A DNA stretch of 64,000 nt from JBGPQJ01 sp963829485 (GCA_963829485.1 CAWHIK010000003.1:1-64000); one strand, 5' to 3'. Positions 23,800-33,212 are shown, counted from the stretch's first letter. The notes: generated from the letters alone by a model not told the origin. Made by a program: numbers and translations.

Positions 23800-24774
23800 T
23801 CATTTATTGGGATTATTCCCCATGATTACGTCGAGCCGTGTCAAGTAATCTGATGTGAGCATAGCAGCCACTTTCGCCGCCTTGAGGTTCTCGTGCACCT
23901 GCGAGACACGGCTTGCACCCGTGATCACCGAACTGACGTTGGGATTCTTGAGGCACCAGGCGATGGCGAGCTGCGCGAGAGTGCAGCCCAATTCGTCCGC
24001 AACAGGCTGGAGCGCCTTCACTTTGGCGATCGCGTTGGCGTCTGTCAGGTTGCCGCGCAGCCACTCGTAGCCCTTAAGCGCGCCGCGGCTGTCCGTGGGG
24101 ATGCCGTTATTATATTTTCCGGTCAGCATGCCGGAGGCGAGCGGCGAAAAGGTGGTCGCACCGTAGCCATAGTCCTTGAAGAGGCGGGCGTATTCCTTCT
24201 CGAAACGCTCACGCGACAGCAGGTTGTACAGCGGCTGCTCCATGACCGGTTTGTGCAGGTGGTGCCGGTCCGCGATCTCGATGGCAGCAATGATCTCCGC
24301 TGCCGGCCACTCGGAGGTTCCCCAGTAGAGCGCCATGCCCCGCTCGATGATGTTGTGCATCGCCCAAACGGTCTCTTCGACCGGCGTGGTCGGGTCGGGG
24401 CGGTGGCAGTAGATCAAGTCAACATAATCCAGGCCGAAGCGCTGGAGCGAGTCGTGGATTCCTTCGATCAGCCGCTTCCGGTTGAGGGTATTCTCCTCGT
24501 TGGGTCCCTTGTTAATGCCCCAGAAGAACTTGGTCGAGACGAGATAACTGGAGCGGCGCCAGCCCAATTTCTTGAGCGCTGCGCCCATGATCTGCTCGGA
24601 TTTCCCGCCGGCATAGACCTCGGCATTGTCGAAAAAATTGACGCCGGCTTCGTACGCAGCGGCCATGCTCTCCGCGGCGGCATCCACATCCACCTGGTTG
24701 CTAAAGGTGACCCATGATCCGAACGACAATTCGCTGACCTTGAGACCTGTTCGGCCTAAGTAACGATATTCCAT
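23800..24774 (-). CDS. aldo/keto reductase, Kv-beta/YghZ type
   Basis: A 324-residue aldo/keto reductase. MEYRYLGRTGLKVSELSFGS is the classic start; the catalytic Asp and Tyr are in FFDNAEVYAGGKSE, the Lys in VSTKFFWG and the His in YCHRPDP. The C-terminal NADPH-binding block is SVITGASRVSQVHENL. The match is closest to the voltage-gated K+ channel beta-subunit-like and YghZ group, which reduces aldehydes such as methylglyoxal; substrate is inferred. AAAGGGA precedes the ATG. Confidence 0.92.
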   Translation of the reverse strand: MEYRYLGRTGLKVSELSFGSWVTFSNQVDVDAAAESMAAAYEAGVNFFDNAEVYAGGKSEQIMGAALKKLGWRRSSYLVSTKFFWGINKGPNEENTLNRKRLIEGIHDSLQRFGLDYVDLIYCHRPDPTTPVEETVWAMHNIIERGMALYWGTSEWPAAEIIAAIEIADRHHLHKPVMEQPLYNLLSRERFEKEYARLFKDYGYGATTFSPLASGMLTGKYNNGIPTDSRGALKGYEWLRGNLTDANAIAKVKALQPVADELGCTLAQLAIAWCLKNPNVSSVITGASRVSQVHENLKAAKVAAMLTSDYLTRLDVIMGNNPNK

Positions 24775-24856
24775 ATTGGTTTCCCTTTCAATGATCTAGA
24801 TTTTCCCAGAATTATAAAGCGAATAAGATGTAAAACATCCCGGGATTAAGTTTTTA

Positions 24857-26173
24857 TTATGGTTCCGGAGTCCCGGTTGGCTCGAAGGTAGGTGTGGACG
24901 AAGCAGTTGCTGTCGCAGACGGGGTGGGAGTGAAGGTGATCGACGGCGTCAGGGTGGGCAGCCCGGGAGAGTGAAAACGTAATAATTTCTCTTCATCATC
25001 CCAGGTGGATTGCAGGCTGACGACTTCAATAAAAGTCTGTCCCGGCTTGAGCGCCAGCACCTGACCATCTTTTGACTCCAAGCCCAGGTTTCCACCTTGA
25101 GTCGACCACAGAACAGGGTATTGCATCCCATCCCGAAACAGTATGCCCGACTGGTTGGACCGGTTGAGCAGGTCGATCTCGAGTATCGTCCCGACGGTGT
25201 TCTCAAAGTGATGGTTGGCAAAGAGGATCAGCACATTTTCAAAGGCCAGTTGCTCCCCGGTCAATCGGTCAACTGCAGGGACAAGGATTCCAGTGTCATC
25301 CATAAGGTCCTGAGAACGTAAATAGGCTCCCTGTTCGGAAGAATATTCCCAGCCCACCTGGTCAAAACGATTGTAGATGATGCTCAACCGGCCTGCTTTC
25401 ACACCTTCCGGCGGGGCTTCTACAGCAAACACCAAGCTGGCATGCGCGGCTGGATCAACCGGCAAGGCCGGGAGTGTGCGCAGGTCATCCAATGTTAATC
25501 CGGCGCTGTTGACGTCCTCGGAGTTGACCGGGAGCACGCCCACCCGGTTGGTGAGTTGCGGCCTGACCTCCACGGATGCCCCCCGTGTGATCAGGGTCGC
25601 ATCGGGGAAGAGCACCTTGATATCCTCGTACACCACCCGCCCCGACCGGATTGGCGAAATGACATAACCATAGGGATTGTCCGTTGGCTTTTCCTGGATC
25701 ATCTTTTCAAGCTCTGTCAGATAGTCGCCGTAATAGACCGCCAGAAATCGGCTCATCCCCTGCCCGATCGAGACCTCCCAAACGATGGATGCCAGTGAGA
25801 GTCCGGACTGCGGTCGGGCTGAGAGAGGAAAATTGGTGACCGACACCAAAAAAGGAGCCTGGTCCAATGTGGCAGGGTCGCTCACAGGCAGGCCGGTGAG
25901 TGGATTAAAACCCGGGAGGTAATCCGGACCGATGACTGCCGGCAGGGGCGTTGTACTGGGAGAAGGGGATGGGCTTGGAAAGGACGGAGCCGTGCTTGAA
26001 ACCGCACGGGAGTCGGTTGCGGTGGAGACCGGTGAAGAGTCACGGGTTGGGGACAATTCAGGTTGTGATGCAGGGGCGCACGCTGACAAAAAAACAATCG
26101 ATGCCAGACTGGCTGTTGTGATCCTTCGGGCAGTGATTGATTTAAACCTTGAGCGTGAAAATTCCGCGAACAT
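24857..26173 (-). CDS. DUF3048 lipoprotein
   Basis: A 438-residue exported lipoprotein. The signal peptide ends in lipobox LSAC (about residue 32), then a Ser/Thr/Pro linker. The DUF3048 domain (YerB-like, about 80-400) has NPLTGLPV, PFLVSVTNFPLSARPQSGLS, VYYGDYL, the SPIRSGRVVYEDI block and YNRFDQVGWEY. A Thr/Pro repeat tail ends the protein. YerB-type proteins are envelope-associated, with no defined reaction. The -10 box TATAAT lies only 8 nt before the ATG and no Shine-Dalgarno is present. Confidence 0.88.
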   Translation of the reverse strand: MFAEFSRSRFKSITARRITTASLASIVFLSACAPASQPELSPTRDSSPVSTATDSRAVSSTAPSFPSPSPSPSTTPLPAVIGPDYLPGFNPLTGLPVSDPATLDQAPFLVSVTNFPLSARPQSGLSLASIVWEVSIGQGMSRFLAVYYGDYLTELEKMIQEKPTDNPYGYVISPIRSGRVVYEDIKVLFPDATLITRGASVEVRPQLTNRVGVLPVNSEDVNSAGLTLDDLRTLPALPVDPAAHASLVFAVEAPPEGVKAGRLSIIYNRFDQVGWEYSSEQGAYLRSQDLMDDTGILVPAVDRLTGEQLAFENVLILFANHHFENTVGTILEIDLLNRSNQSGILFRDGMQYPVLWSTQGGNLGLESKDGQVLALKPGQTFIEVVSLQSTWDDEEKLLRFHSPGLPTLTPSITFTPTPSATATASSTPTFEPTGTPEP

Positions 26174-26181
26174 GGAGCGGA

Positions 26182-26187
26182 ATTATA
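26182..26187 (-). promoter_or_regulatory. -10 box of the leaderless DUF3048 gene
   Basis: TATAAT on the minus strand, 8 nt before the ATG of the DUF3048 gene, consistent with a leaderless transcript. Confidence 0.5.
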
Positions 26188-26208
26188 ACAGACCAGCAGC
26201 CAATGCAA

Positions 26209-26781
26209 TTATTCGTGGAATTCCTCAACCTGGTAAATCAGCACATCCAGCCTCTTCTTGCGCCAACTATCGGGCGGTGAACCCATTTTGTAGCACAAGT
26301 TGTCGAGGAACTCTGCCTTGTCAGGGATCTTCTCCCAGACCTGCGGCAGGAATGTTGCACGACGGTAGGGTCCATCCTTTAGGATGACTCCGTCCACACC
26401 GGGGCGAAGCTTCGCCAGCAGGTCATCCGCGTTCTTGTAATCCAATGCCGCAGGCATGGTCAGGCGCGAGATCTCGATCTCGATACCTTCGAGCTCGCCG
26501 GCCGATACAGGCTGGAAACGGTAATCGTTCAACGCAGCAGCGACGGCGTGTTCGCGGACATCGTCAACCAGCGATTGGTACGGTTCCAGTGCGCCGATGC
26601 AGCCCCGCAAATTTCCGCGCATCGTCAGGGTGACGAAGGAAGCGCCCGGAGCGCTCAAAACGGGCGTCAGCATGGACGGGTCCAACGGAGGCAGGAGCTT
26701 CTCCTGCACGGCGCAGGTGAGCGCTTCCCGTGCCAGCCGCAAGAGGGTCTTCTTCTCATCTTGAGTCAGAATATCGGGCAT
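26209..26781 (-). CDS. AMMECR1 domain protein
   Basis: A 190-residue AMMECR1 family protein. The diagnostic motif is RGNLRGCIGALEPYQSLVDD; downstream blocks ALNDYRFQPV, EIEISRLT, GVDGVILKDGPYRRATFLPQVW and FLDNLCYKMG match the family. It is found in all domains of life, often next to MEMO or radical SAM genes, with no proven reaction. It is 15 nt downstream of the flavin reductase stop, so the two are likely co-transcribed. Confidence 0.93.
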   Translation of the reverse strand: MPDILTQDEKKTLLRLAREALTCAVQEKLLPPLDPSMLTPVLSAPGASFVTLTMRGNLRGCIGALEPYQSLVDDVREHAVAAALNDYRFQPVSAGELEGIEIEISRLTMPAALDYKNADDLLAKLRPGVDGVILKDGPYRRATFLPQVWEKIPDKAEFLDNLCYKMGSPPDSWRKKRLDVLIYQVEEFHE

Positions 26782-26796
26782 TTTTCCCTCCCCGGA

Positions 26797-27315
26797 TTAC
26801 TGTGGTGCGAACTTTCTATAATTCCGGTTGTAGTAAAGTAGCGGTTCTTCCTCCGGGGTGCCCTGCGCCGCAAGGACAGAACCGATGAAGATCGTATGCG
26901 TCCCTGAAGTGAACGTGGCAATGACCCGGCAGTCAAAATGAGCGACGCCGCCTTTGAGCAGGGGTACGCTGGATACCAGCGTGAACAGATCGAGCCCCGC
27001 CAGTCGGTCCACATCATCCGGCAGACGGCCGGCGAACCGGTCGGAGATGTCCTGCTGGTCCGCTCCCAGCACCGAGACGCCGAATGAGCGCGACTCCTTG
27101 ACCAGTTTGTGCGTGCGCGTGGATTGATTGATCGCGACGAGCACCTGCGGCGGGATAAGCGACACGGAAGTGAAAGAGCTGGCTGTCATACCGTGGACCA
27201 TGCCGTCGTGCTTCGAGGTTACCACAGCCACGCCGGTCGCCCACAAGCGCATGGCTTGGCGCAACAGCTCGGGGTCGGCAGGGTTGACCGGGATATCGGA
27301 TAAGTAATCGGTCAT
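26797..27315 (-). CDS. flavin reductase family protein
   Basis: A 172-residue FMN-binding split-barrel flavin reductase. It has RLWATGVAVVTSKHDG, the core GMTASSFTSVSLIPPQVLVA, FGVSVLGADQQDIS and the terminal HTIFIGSVL strand with a late Tyr-rich C-terminus. It transfers electrons from NAD(P)H to FMN or FAD, commonly feeding a monooxygenase or acting alone. TATGAT lies 9 nt before the ATG and no Shine-Dalgarno is evident, so it may also be leaderless. It is first in a two-gene unit with AMMECR1. Confidence 0.9.
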   Translation of the reverse strand: MTDYLSDIPVNPADPELLRQAMRLWATGVAVVTSKHDGMVHGMTASSFTSVSLIPPQVLVAINQSTRTHKLVKESRSFGVSVLGADQQDISDRFAGRLPDDVDRLAGLDLFTLVSSVPLLKGGVAHFDCRVIATFTSGTHTIFIGSVLAAQGTPEEEPLLYYNRNYRKFAPQ

Positions 27316-27391
27316 GGTGAGTGCATCATAATTGCCGCACGCCGGGGCGTCAAGTAAATATCGTGTTGCAGCAAGGATGTTCGGTTGCCCA

Positions 27392-27400
27392 TGCTATACT
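27392..27400 (+). promoter_or_regulatory. extended -10 promoter of the GNAT gene
   Basis: TGCTATACT 37 nt upstream of the GNAT start; identical to the promoter elements before the sensor kinase and the cytochrome b gene. Confidence 0.5.
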
Positions 27401-27437
27401 TGATTCATCTCAAAACGAAAAAATGGGGAGAGGCACC

Positions 27438-27972
27438 ATGGAAATATCGGTTCTGGCAGATTCGGAATTATCAGGCATCGAGCGCAGTGAGATTGACCAG
27501 GTATGCGATGAGGCCTTTAGCGCCAACCCGGGTGAAAATAATCCATCGTTTGATCTGCAATGGGTCCCTGAAAATGACTGGCATATCGTGGTTAGAGTCG
27601 ATGGAATCATCGTGAGCCATGTCGGGATCGTGGAGCGCACCGGAACCGTTGACGGGCAACCCGTCAGAACTCGGCGGGATTGGCGCAGTGGCGACCCTCC
27701 CCGGTATGCAGAAAAGAGGCCTGGCTGCCGCCGCAATGCTCATGGCATCCGGGTTCATGCAGGATTCTCTCAAAGTGGATTTTGGCTTTCTGGTTTGTTC
27801 TCAGGAGACAGCGCGTTTTTATCGAAAACTGGGATGGCAGGAGGTCGCCGGACCGGTGATATTTGATCAGCCGCAGGGGAAAATCACCTTCCGCGAAGTG
27901 GCCATGATCCTGCCTTGTGTCAAAAAGGAATGGCCGACAGGGATCATTGACCTGTGCGGTTTGCCATGGTGA
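27438..27972 (+). CDS. GNAT acetyltransferase, AAC(2')-like, one frame break
   Basis: The first part (from ATG 27438, GGGGAGAGG upstream) reads MEISVLADSELSGIERSEID and on to GIVERTGTVDGQPV. The frame then breaks near 27667-27675: dropping one base in CAGAACTCGGCGG joins it to LGGIGAVATLPGMQKRGLAA, the acetyl-CoA loop, and the motif B helix ETARFYRKLGWQEVAG. The repaired protein has about 177 residues and resembles aminoglycoside 2'-N-acetyltransferase-like GNATs. A single-base indel error is the simplest explanation; true pseudogenisation is possible as the gene is dispensable. Confidence 0.75.
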
Positions 27973-28011
27973 TGACTCCCTTGTGAACAGATTGACTCGT
28001 ATGGGCAAAGG

Positions 28012-28956
28012 ATGAAAAGCTTTTTGTTGGTCTATTTGGCAGGTTTTATTATCATTGCCGGCTCGGGGTGTGCGCCGGTTCCTTTAGCCGCCACCCCAAC
28101 AAGGACCGGTAACGGCGCAGAGATCATCTTCTTCGACGATTTCACGTACGCGGCGCGAGAGGAGATGACTGCCAATGGTTGGGTCCTGCGCGAAGGAACG
28201 GGCTGGCCCGGCGTTCCCGGCGCGCGCTTCAGGGCAGATAATGTCTCCCTGGTGGACGCCCCCGACCTGCCCGGTAACCGCCTGCTGCGTATGACCTCCT
28301 CCACAGATGGGACGGCGGAGGGGACATTCCAGACCCAACTTTGCCAACAGCGCAAATTTTTCGAGGGCACCTATGCCGCGCGCGTGCAATTCAGAGACGA
28401 GCCGGAGTTCGGGACGGACGGCGACCAGATCGTGGAGACGTTCTACGCCATCACGCCTTACGAAAGGCCGATGGCTCTGGATTACAGCGAAATGGATTTT
28501 GAATACCTGCCCAACGGCGGCTGGGGATCAAGCCCGTTGACCCTTTTTGTTACCACTTGGGAGACCGTGCAGATCGAGCCGTGGAATGCGGTGAACGTCA
28601 GCACTGGCGTCAGCGGCAGCCTTGCGGGCTGGCACACCCTGGTGGCGCAGGTGTCGGGCGGCGAGGTGCGTTATTTTATCGATGGCAAACTGGTCGCGCA
28701 GCACGGCGACCCTTATTACCCCGACGCGCCGATGTCCCTTAACTTCAACTTGTGGTTCATCAACGGCGGTCTTGCCGGCGCCGAGGATTTGCGCGAATAT
28801 CACGAGGACATCGATTGGGTGTTTTATGCAAGGGATTCAGTCCTCTCGCAGGCCGATATTGAAGCGGTGATCGCATCGCTGCGCGATGGTGAGGTCGCCT
28901 TCAGAGACGATATTCCGCCATGGACGCCAGCCTTGACTTCCCCCTGCGATTTGTAA
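28012..28956 (+). CDS. GH16-like secreted lipoprotein
   Basis: A 314-residue exported protein with lipobox GSGC near residue 20. The body has a concanavalin A-like jelly-roll: FFDDFTYAAREEM at the start, QRKFFEGTYAARVQF, then SEMDFEYLPNGGW, which matches the ExDxxE catalytic signature of glycoside hydrolase family 16, and WHTLVAQVSGGEVRYFIDGK near the end. This suggests a beta-glucanase or carrageenase-like hydrolase or a carbohydrate-binding protein anchored at the surface. AAAGG lies next to the ATG. Confidence 0.8.
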   Translation: MKSFLLVYLAGFIIIAGSGCAPVPLAATPTRTGNGAEIIFFDDFTYAAREEMTANGWVLREGTGWPGVPGARFRADNVSLVDAPDLPGNRLLRMTSSTDGTAEGTFQTQLCQQRKFFEGTYAARVQFRDEPEFGTDGDQIVETFYAITPYERPMALDYSEMDFEYLPNGGWGSSPLTLFVTTWETVQIEPWNAVNVSTGVSGSLAGWHTLVAQVSGGEVRYFIDGKLVAQHGDPYYPDAPMSLNFNLWFINGGLAGAEDLREYHEDIDWVFYARDSVLSQADIEAVIASLRDGEVAFRDDIPPWTPALTSPCDL

Positions 28957-28980
28957 AATGAAATGCTTGAGCAGGATTGA

Positions 28981-29991
28981 TTAATCCGTCCCCTCGGTTT
29001 GCTGCTCCATTCTGGTAAAGACATCGTCCAGCAGGGCGAGGAATCCTTCAGGCGTCTCTTGCGTGAAGATTTGCGTGCGCACCGCACGCGGCAGGCGCTG
29101 GAGTTTCAAATATCTCAGGGCATGCTTGCGGAACAGGATCAGTCCCTTGCGCTGACCGTGGAACGCCATGCTTCGCTCGAGGTGGAGGTGCATCATTCGG
29201 CGCACCTCATCGGGCGGAACCTGCTCGCGCTCGAGGCGGGAGAAGATCCACGGATTACCGATAGCCGCCCGCCCGATCATCACCGCATCGCAGCGGGTAT
29301 ACGATTTAATCCGGTCGATGTCCGCAACCGTGCGTACATCGCCGTTGCCGATGACGGGAATCTTCACCATGGACTTGATCTCCGCGATGGCATCCCAGTC
29401 TGCTTCCCCGCCGTAGCCCTGCTCCTTTGTCCGTGCGTGGACGGCGATGAGGGCGGCGCCGTTCTCCTCGAGGATGCGGGCGACCAGCCTGTAGTTGCGG
29501 CATTCATCCCACCCGAGGCGGATCTTGCCGGTGACAGGCACTTCCAGTGCGCTGCTCAGTTTGCGAAAAATGCGGGCGATCTTTAATGGAGTCTTCATCA
29601 AACCCACGCCGCCCCCGATATGCGCCACGGATTTCGCCGGGCAGCCCATGTTGATATCGATGATGTCGGGGGATTTATCCTGCACGCGGAGGGCAGCCTC
29701 GAGTAATTCGTTGGGGCTTTCGCTCCAGAGCTGGAAGACGACCGGCCGCTCGCCCTCGTCGTAGGTCAGGCGGGGCGCCATGTGTTCGTAAGCGCGGACG
29801 ATGTTCTTCGCCTTGACGAACTCCGTGTAGCTCATCGCCGAGCCCAATTCGGCGCACAACGAGCGGTAGGGCCACTCGGAATACCCGTCCATCGGAGCAA
29901 GGATGGCATCGCCATAAACAGGAACATCCCGCACATGAAAGAGGGGAGTTATTTTCGTGGCTACGGGTGAGGCAGGTCGGACTAAATCCAT
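28981..29991 (-). CDS. tRNA-dihydrouridine synthase
   Basis: A 336-residue FMN-dependent Dus enzyme. Family motifs are ILAPMDGYSEWPYR, VFQLWSESPN, DIIDINMGCPAKSV (with the catalytic Cys), GKIRLGW, AVHARTKEQGYGG, IPVIGNGDV and VMIGRAAIGNPWIF. It reduces uridines in the D-loop of tRNA. Which position it modifies (DusA, B or C type) is not clear; the pattern is nearest to DusB/DusC. It is followed by a two-base gap to msrA upstream on the same strand, so the pair is probably co-transcribed. Confidence 0.93.
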   Translation of the reverse strand: MDLVRPASPVATKITPLFHVRDVPVYGDAILAPMDGYSEWPYRSLCAELGSAMSYTEFVKAKNIVRAYEHMAPRLTYDEGERPVVFQLWSESPNELLEAALRVQDKSPDIIDINMGCPAKSVAHIGGGVGLMKTPLKIARIFRKLSSALEVPVTGKIRLGWDECRNYRLVARILEENGAALIAVHARTKEQGYGGEADWDAIAEIKSMVKIPVIGNGDVRTVADIDRIKSYTRCDAVMIGRAAIGNPWIFSRLEREQVPPDEVRRMMHLHLERSMAFHGQRKGLILFRKHALRYLKLQRLPRAVRTQIFTQETPEGFLALLDDVFTRMEQQTEGTD

Positions 29992-29993
29992 GC

Positions 29994-30536
29994 TTATTTC
30001 TTCAAGCGCTCCGCGAACTGTTTCCTGAATTTACCCACCTTGGGAGAAACGACTGCCTGACAGTACCCCTGGAAGGGATTCTTCTTGAAGTACTCCTGGT
30101 GATAATCCTCGGCCATGTAGAATGCGTCGAGCTTGGTAACCTCGGTCACGATGGGATTCGGCCAGACTTTTGCATCGGTGAATTCCTTGATAATCGCTTC
30201 CACCGTCTTCTTCTGTTCCTCGTCGTGATAGAAAATCGCCGAACGGTAGGATGTGCCCACGTCATTGCCCTGCCTGTTGAGGGTGGTGGGATCGTGAACG
30301 GAGAAGAAGACGCGTAGCAAGTCGCCATATGAGATCACAACGGGGTCGAATGTGATGCGCACCGCCTCCGCGTGACCGGTCGTTTCGCTGCACACCTGCT
30401 TGTAGGTGGGATTGGGCAAATGACCACCCGAGTAACCTGATTCGACCAATTCCACTCCCTTGAGCTCATCGAAGACGGCTTCGAGGCACCAGAAGCAGCC
30501 TCCAGCCAATGTTGCGATTTGTTTTTCAGCACTCAT
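29994..30536 (-). CDS. msrA: peptide-methionine (S)-S-oxide reductase
   Basis: A 180-residue MsrA. The catalytic Cys is in AGGCFWCLEAVF, followed by VESGYSGGHLPNPTYKQVCS, TGHAEAVRITFDP and FFSVHDPTTLNRQGNDVGTS. The C-terminus has the AEDYHQEYF motif. It repairs methionine sulfoxide in proteins. The start is M at 30536 with GGAGG 8 nt upstream; a longer in-frame version would run through the clpC terminator. It is 1-2 nt from the dus gene downstream. Confidence 0.95.
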   Translation of the reverse strand: MSAEKQIATLAGGCFWCLEAVFDELKGVELVESGYSGGHLPNPTYKQVCSETTGHAEAVRITFDPVVISYGDLLRVFFSVHDPTTLNRQGNDVGTSYRSAIFYHDEEQKKTVEAIIKEFTDAKVWPNPIVTEVTKLDAFYMAEDYHQEYFKKNPFQGYCQAVVSPKVGKFRKQFAERLKK

Positions 30537-30551
30537 AAAATTACCTCCGCT

Positions 30552-30580
30552 AAAAAAGGAGCGGCTCGCAAGCCGCTCCT
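30552..30580 (-). terminator. intrinsic terminator of the first clpC
   Basis: AGGAGCGGCT and AGCCGCTCCT form a 10-bp stem with loop CGCA, followed on the minus strand by TTTTTT. It lies between the clpC stop and the msrA ribosome-binding site. Confidence 0.9.
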
Positions 30581-30590
30581 GAAACATCAT

Positions 30591-33104
30591 TTACACACTG
30601 GGTTCGGCGGCGGCTTCCTCAGCCGGAGCTTCCTCGCGCAGCAGGATGATATCCCCCGCCGCGTTCAGGTCCACGGTGATGTTGTCACCGTCATGGAACG
30701 TACCCGAGAGCAGTGCGTCCGAAAGCTGATCTTCCACTTTTTGCTGGATGACGCGGCGCAGCGGGCGGGCGCCCATCTCGGGGTCATAGCCCTGGTCGGC
30801 GAGCGATCCCAGCGCTGCGGATGTGGCGGTCAACCGGATGTTATGGTCCTTAAGCCGCAGGGCGACCTTGTCCAGTTCCAGGTTGACGATATGGGTGATG
30901 TTCTCCTTGTTCAAGGCGCGGAAGACGATCACATTGTCCACACGGTTGATAAACTCGGGGCGGAAAGCTTTCTTGAGAGTCTCGGTCAGCCTCTTGCGCA
31001 TGTCGTCGTAGGTTAGCTGCTCACTGGTAGCCTCGTCGTCGCGCACCAGATTGAAGCCCAGGGAACCCTGCTTCTTGATCAAATCCGCACCGATGTTGGA
31101 GGTCATGACGATGATGGCGTTGCGGAAATCCACCTTGTGGCCGCGCGCGTCCGAGAGCTGTCCCTCTTCCATGATCTGCAGCAGCATGTTGTGGACCTCT
31201 GGGTGAGCCTTCTCGAGTTCGTCGAACACCACGATGGAATAAGGCCGGCGGCGCAGGGCTTCGGTGAGCTGGCCGGCGTCGTCGTAGCCGACGTAGCCGG
31301 GAGGCGCGCCTACCAATCGCGAAGCGGTATGCCGTTCCATAAATTCGGACATGTCGAGCTGGATGGCGGCGTCCTCGCTGCCGAACATGAATTTGGCCAG
31401 TGTCTTGGTCAATTCGGTCTTGCCGACGCCGGTCGGGCCGAGGAAAATGAATGACCCGATGGGGCGGCGCGGGTCCTTCAACCCGGCGCGCGCGCGGCGT
31501 ACGGAGCGGGCAATGGCCTGGATCGCCTCATCCTGCCCGATGATGCTGGTGCGCAGTTCGTCTTCCATGTTGAGCAGGCGCTGGGATTCCTTCTGAGCGA
31601 TCTGCATGACCGGCACGCCGGTCCACATAGAAACCACCTCGGCGATATCATCCGCGGTGACGATGGGGCTGTTGGCGCGGTCCCAGCCGATACGCAGGCG
31701 CTCGAGCTGATTCTCGATGGAGGTTTCCTGCTCCTGGTAATTCTTCAACTCATCGGCGTTGCCTTCCTCCTGGGCGAGGGCGCGGTTGGAGCGCACCTCC
31801 CTCAGTTGGGTGAACAGGTCCTTGGCCTGTTTGGCTGCCGGGGATTTGTACATGCGCACCCGCGAGGACAATTCATCGATCAGATCGATGGCCTTGTCGG
31901 GCAGGAAGCGCTCGGTGACATACCGTGACGAAAGATGGGCAGCGGCCACGAGGGCTTCATCGGAGATCACCAGGTGATGATGCTCTTCGTATGCGCCGCG
32001 GATGCCTTTCAGGATCTGGATGGTTTCTTCTTCTGAGGGTTCTTCCACCAAAACGGACTGGAATCGCCGCTCGAGGGCTGCATCTGATTCAATATGCTTG
32101 CGATATTCGTCCAGCGTGGTCGCGCCGATCACCTGCAACTCGCCGCGTGATAGGGCGGGCTTCAGAATATTGGCGGCGTCCACCGAGGAGCCGGCCGCGC
32201 CGGCGCCCACCAGCATGTGGACTTCGTCGATGAACAGGATGGAGCCAGCCTGCTTGAGCTCATCGATCACGCGTTTGAGCCGCTCCTCGAACTGGCCGCG
32301 GTACATGGTACCGGCGACCAGCGAGCCGACATCCAGCTGCAGCACGCGTTTGTTCATCAGCGGCGCGGGGACGTCGCCGTCGACGATGCGCTGGGCGAGG
32401 CCTTCCACGATGGCGGTCTTGCCGACGCCCGGTTCGCCGATCAGGGCGGGATTGTTCTTGGTGCGCCGGGCAAGGATCTGGATGACGCGCTCGATCTCCA
32501 TCTGGCGGCCAATGACCGGGTCCAGTTTGCCCTGCTCGGCTTTGGATGTCAGGTCCATCGCCAGCTGGTCGACCAGCGGGGTCTTCGCGTCTTTCTGCTG
32601 TCCCTGCGGCGTGGCTTTTTGCGGTTCCTTGGCAGGACCGGCAGCGGCAGGGGAAGATGATGAGGATGATGATTCCTGCAGCACACGGCGGGTCTGGCGG
32701 CGGACATCGTCCGGGGTCACGCCGAGACGGCGCAGCACTTCGAGGGCAGTCCCTTCGCTGCGGACCAGCCCGAGCAGCAGATGTTCCGTCCCGATATAGT
32801 GATGACCCAGCCGGCGGGCTTCCTCGATGGCATACTCGAGCACCTGCTGCGTCTCGGTGGAGAGGTCGATCTTGTCGTCTGCTGCGCGGCCTTCGCCCGT
32901 CAGGCGGTTGACCATCTCGCGGACGCGTTCGGTGTCGAGACCCATATCCCGCAGCACACGCCCGGCAACGCCGCCTTCCTCCTCAACCAGACCAAGCAGC
33001 AGGTGTTCGGTGCCGATCAGATTCTTGTGTGCGCGTTCAGCTTCCTGGTGAGCCAGGCTCAGGACGCGGCGTGCCCGTTGTGTGAAACGTTCCATACCAG
33101 CCAT
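30591..33104 (-). CDS. clpC: ATP-dependent Clp protease ATPase subunit ClpC (paralogue 1)
   Basis: An 837-residue AAA+ unfoldase. Two Clp-N repeats (about 1-145) are followed by a Ser-rich linker (about 148-185), AAA domain 1 with GEPGVGKTA and the middle coiled-coil domain, and AAA domain 2 with GPTGVGKTEL and the C-terminal sensor. The GYVGYDDAGQLTEALRR pore loop is typical of ClpC/ClpB. It unfolds substrates for ClpP, helped by adaptors. AGGAG lies 7 nt before ATG 33104, directly next to the inverted repeat at 33117-33139. A second clpC lies 20 kb away. Confidence 0.94.
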   Translation of the reverse strand: MAGMERFTQRARRVLSLAHQEAERAHKNLIGTEHLLLGLVEEEGGVAGRVLRDMGLDTERVREMVNRLTGEGRAADDKIDLSTETQQVLEYAIEEARRLGHHYIGTEHLLLGLVRSEGTALEVLRRLGVTPDDVRRQTRRVLQESSSSSSSPAAAGPAKEPQKATPQGQQKDAKTPLVDQLAMDLTSKAEQGKLDPVIGRQMEIERVIQILARRTKNNPALIGEPGVGKTAIVEGLAQRIVDGDVPAPLMNKRVLQLDVGSLVAGTMYRGQFEERLKRVIDELKQAGSILFIDEVHMLVGAGAAGSSVDAANILKPALSRGELQVIGATTLDEYRKHIESDAALERRFQSVLVEEPSEEETIQILKGIRGAYEEHHHLVISDEALVAAAHLSSRYVTERFLPDKAIDLIDELSSRVRMYKSPAAKQAKDLFTQLREVRSNRALAQEEGNADELKNYQEQETSIENQLERLRIGWDRANSPIVTADDIAEVVSMWTGVPVMQIAQKESQRLLNMEDELRTSIIGQDEAIQAIARSVRRARAGLKDPRRPIGSFIFLGPTGVGKTELTKTLAKFMFGSEDAAIQLDMSEFMERHTASRLVGAPPGYVGYDDAGQLTEALRRRPYSIVVFDELEKAHPEVHNMLLQIMEEGQLSDARGHKVDFRNAIIVMTSNIGADLIKKQGSLGFNLVRDDEATSEQLTYDDMRKRLTETLKKAFRPEFINRVDNVIVFRALNKENITHIVNLELDKVALRLKDHNIRLTATSAALGSLADQGYDPEMGARPLRRVIQQKVEDQLSDALLSGTFHDGDNITVDLNAAGDIILLREEAPAEEAAAEPSV

Positions 33105-33116
33105 AAAATATCTCCT

Positions 33117-33139
33117 AATCAGACCACTACGGTCTGATT
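33117..33139 (-). promoter_or_regulatory. inverted repeat abutting the clpC ribosome-binding site
   Basis: AATCAGACC and GGTCTGATT form a 9-bp perfect stem with a 5-base loop in the clpC leader; the stem ends where AGGAG begins. It could act as a repressor operator or as a translation-controlling hairpin such as an RNA thermometer. It differs from the CIRCE and CtsR operators known from other heat-shock genes. Confidence 0.5.
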
Positions 33140-33212
33140 GATTCTACCAAAGAAGGGAAGCTCATCCAGATATGAGATTTATTAGAGTTTTGAACTGCGT
33201 GAACGATTTCAC

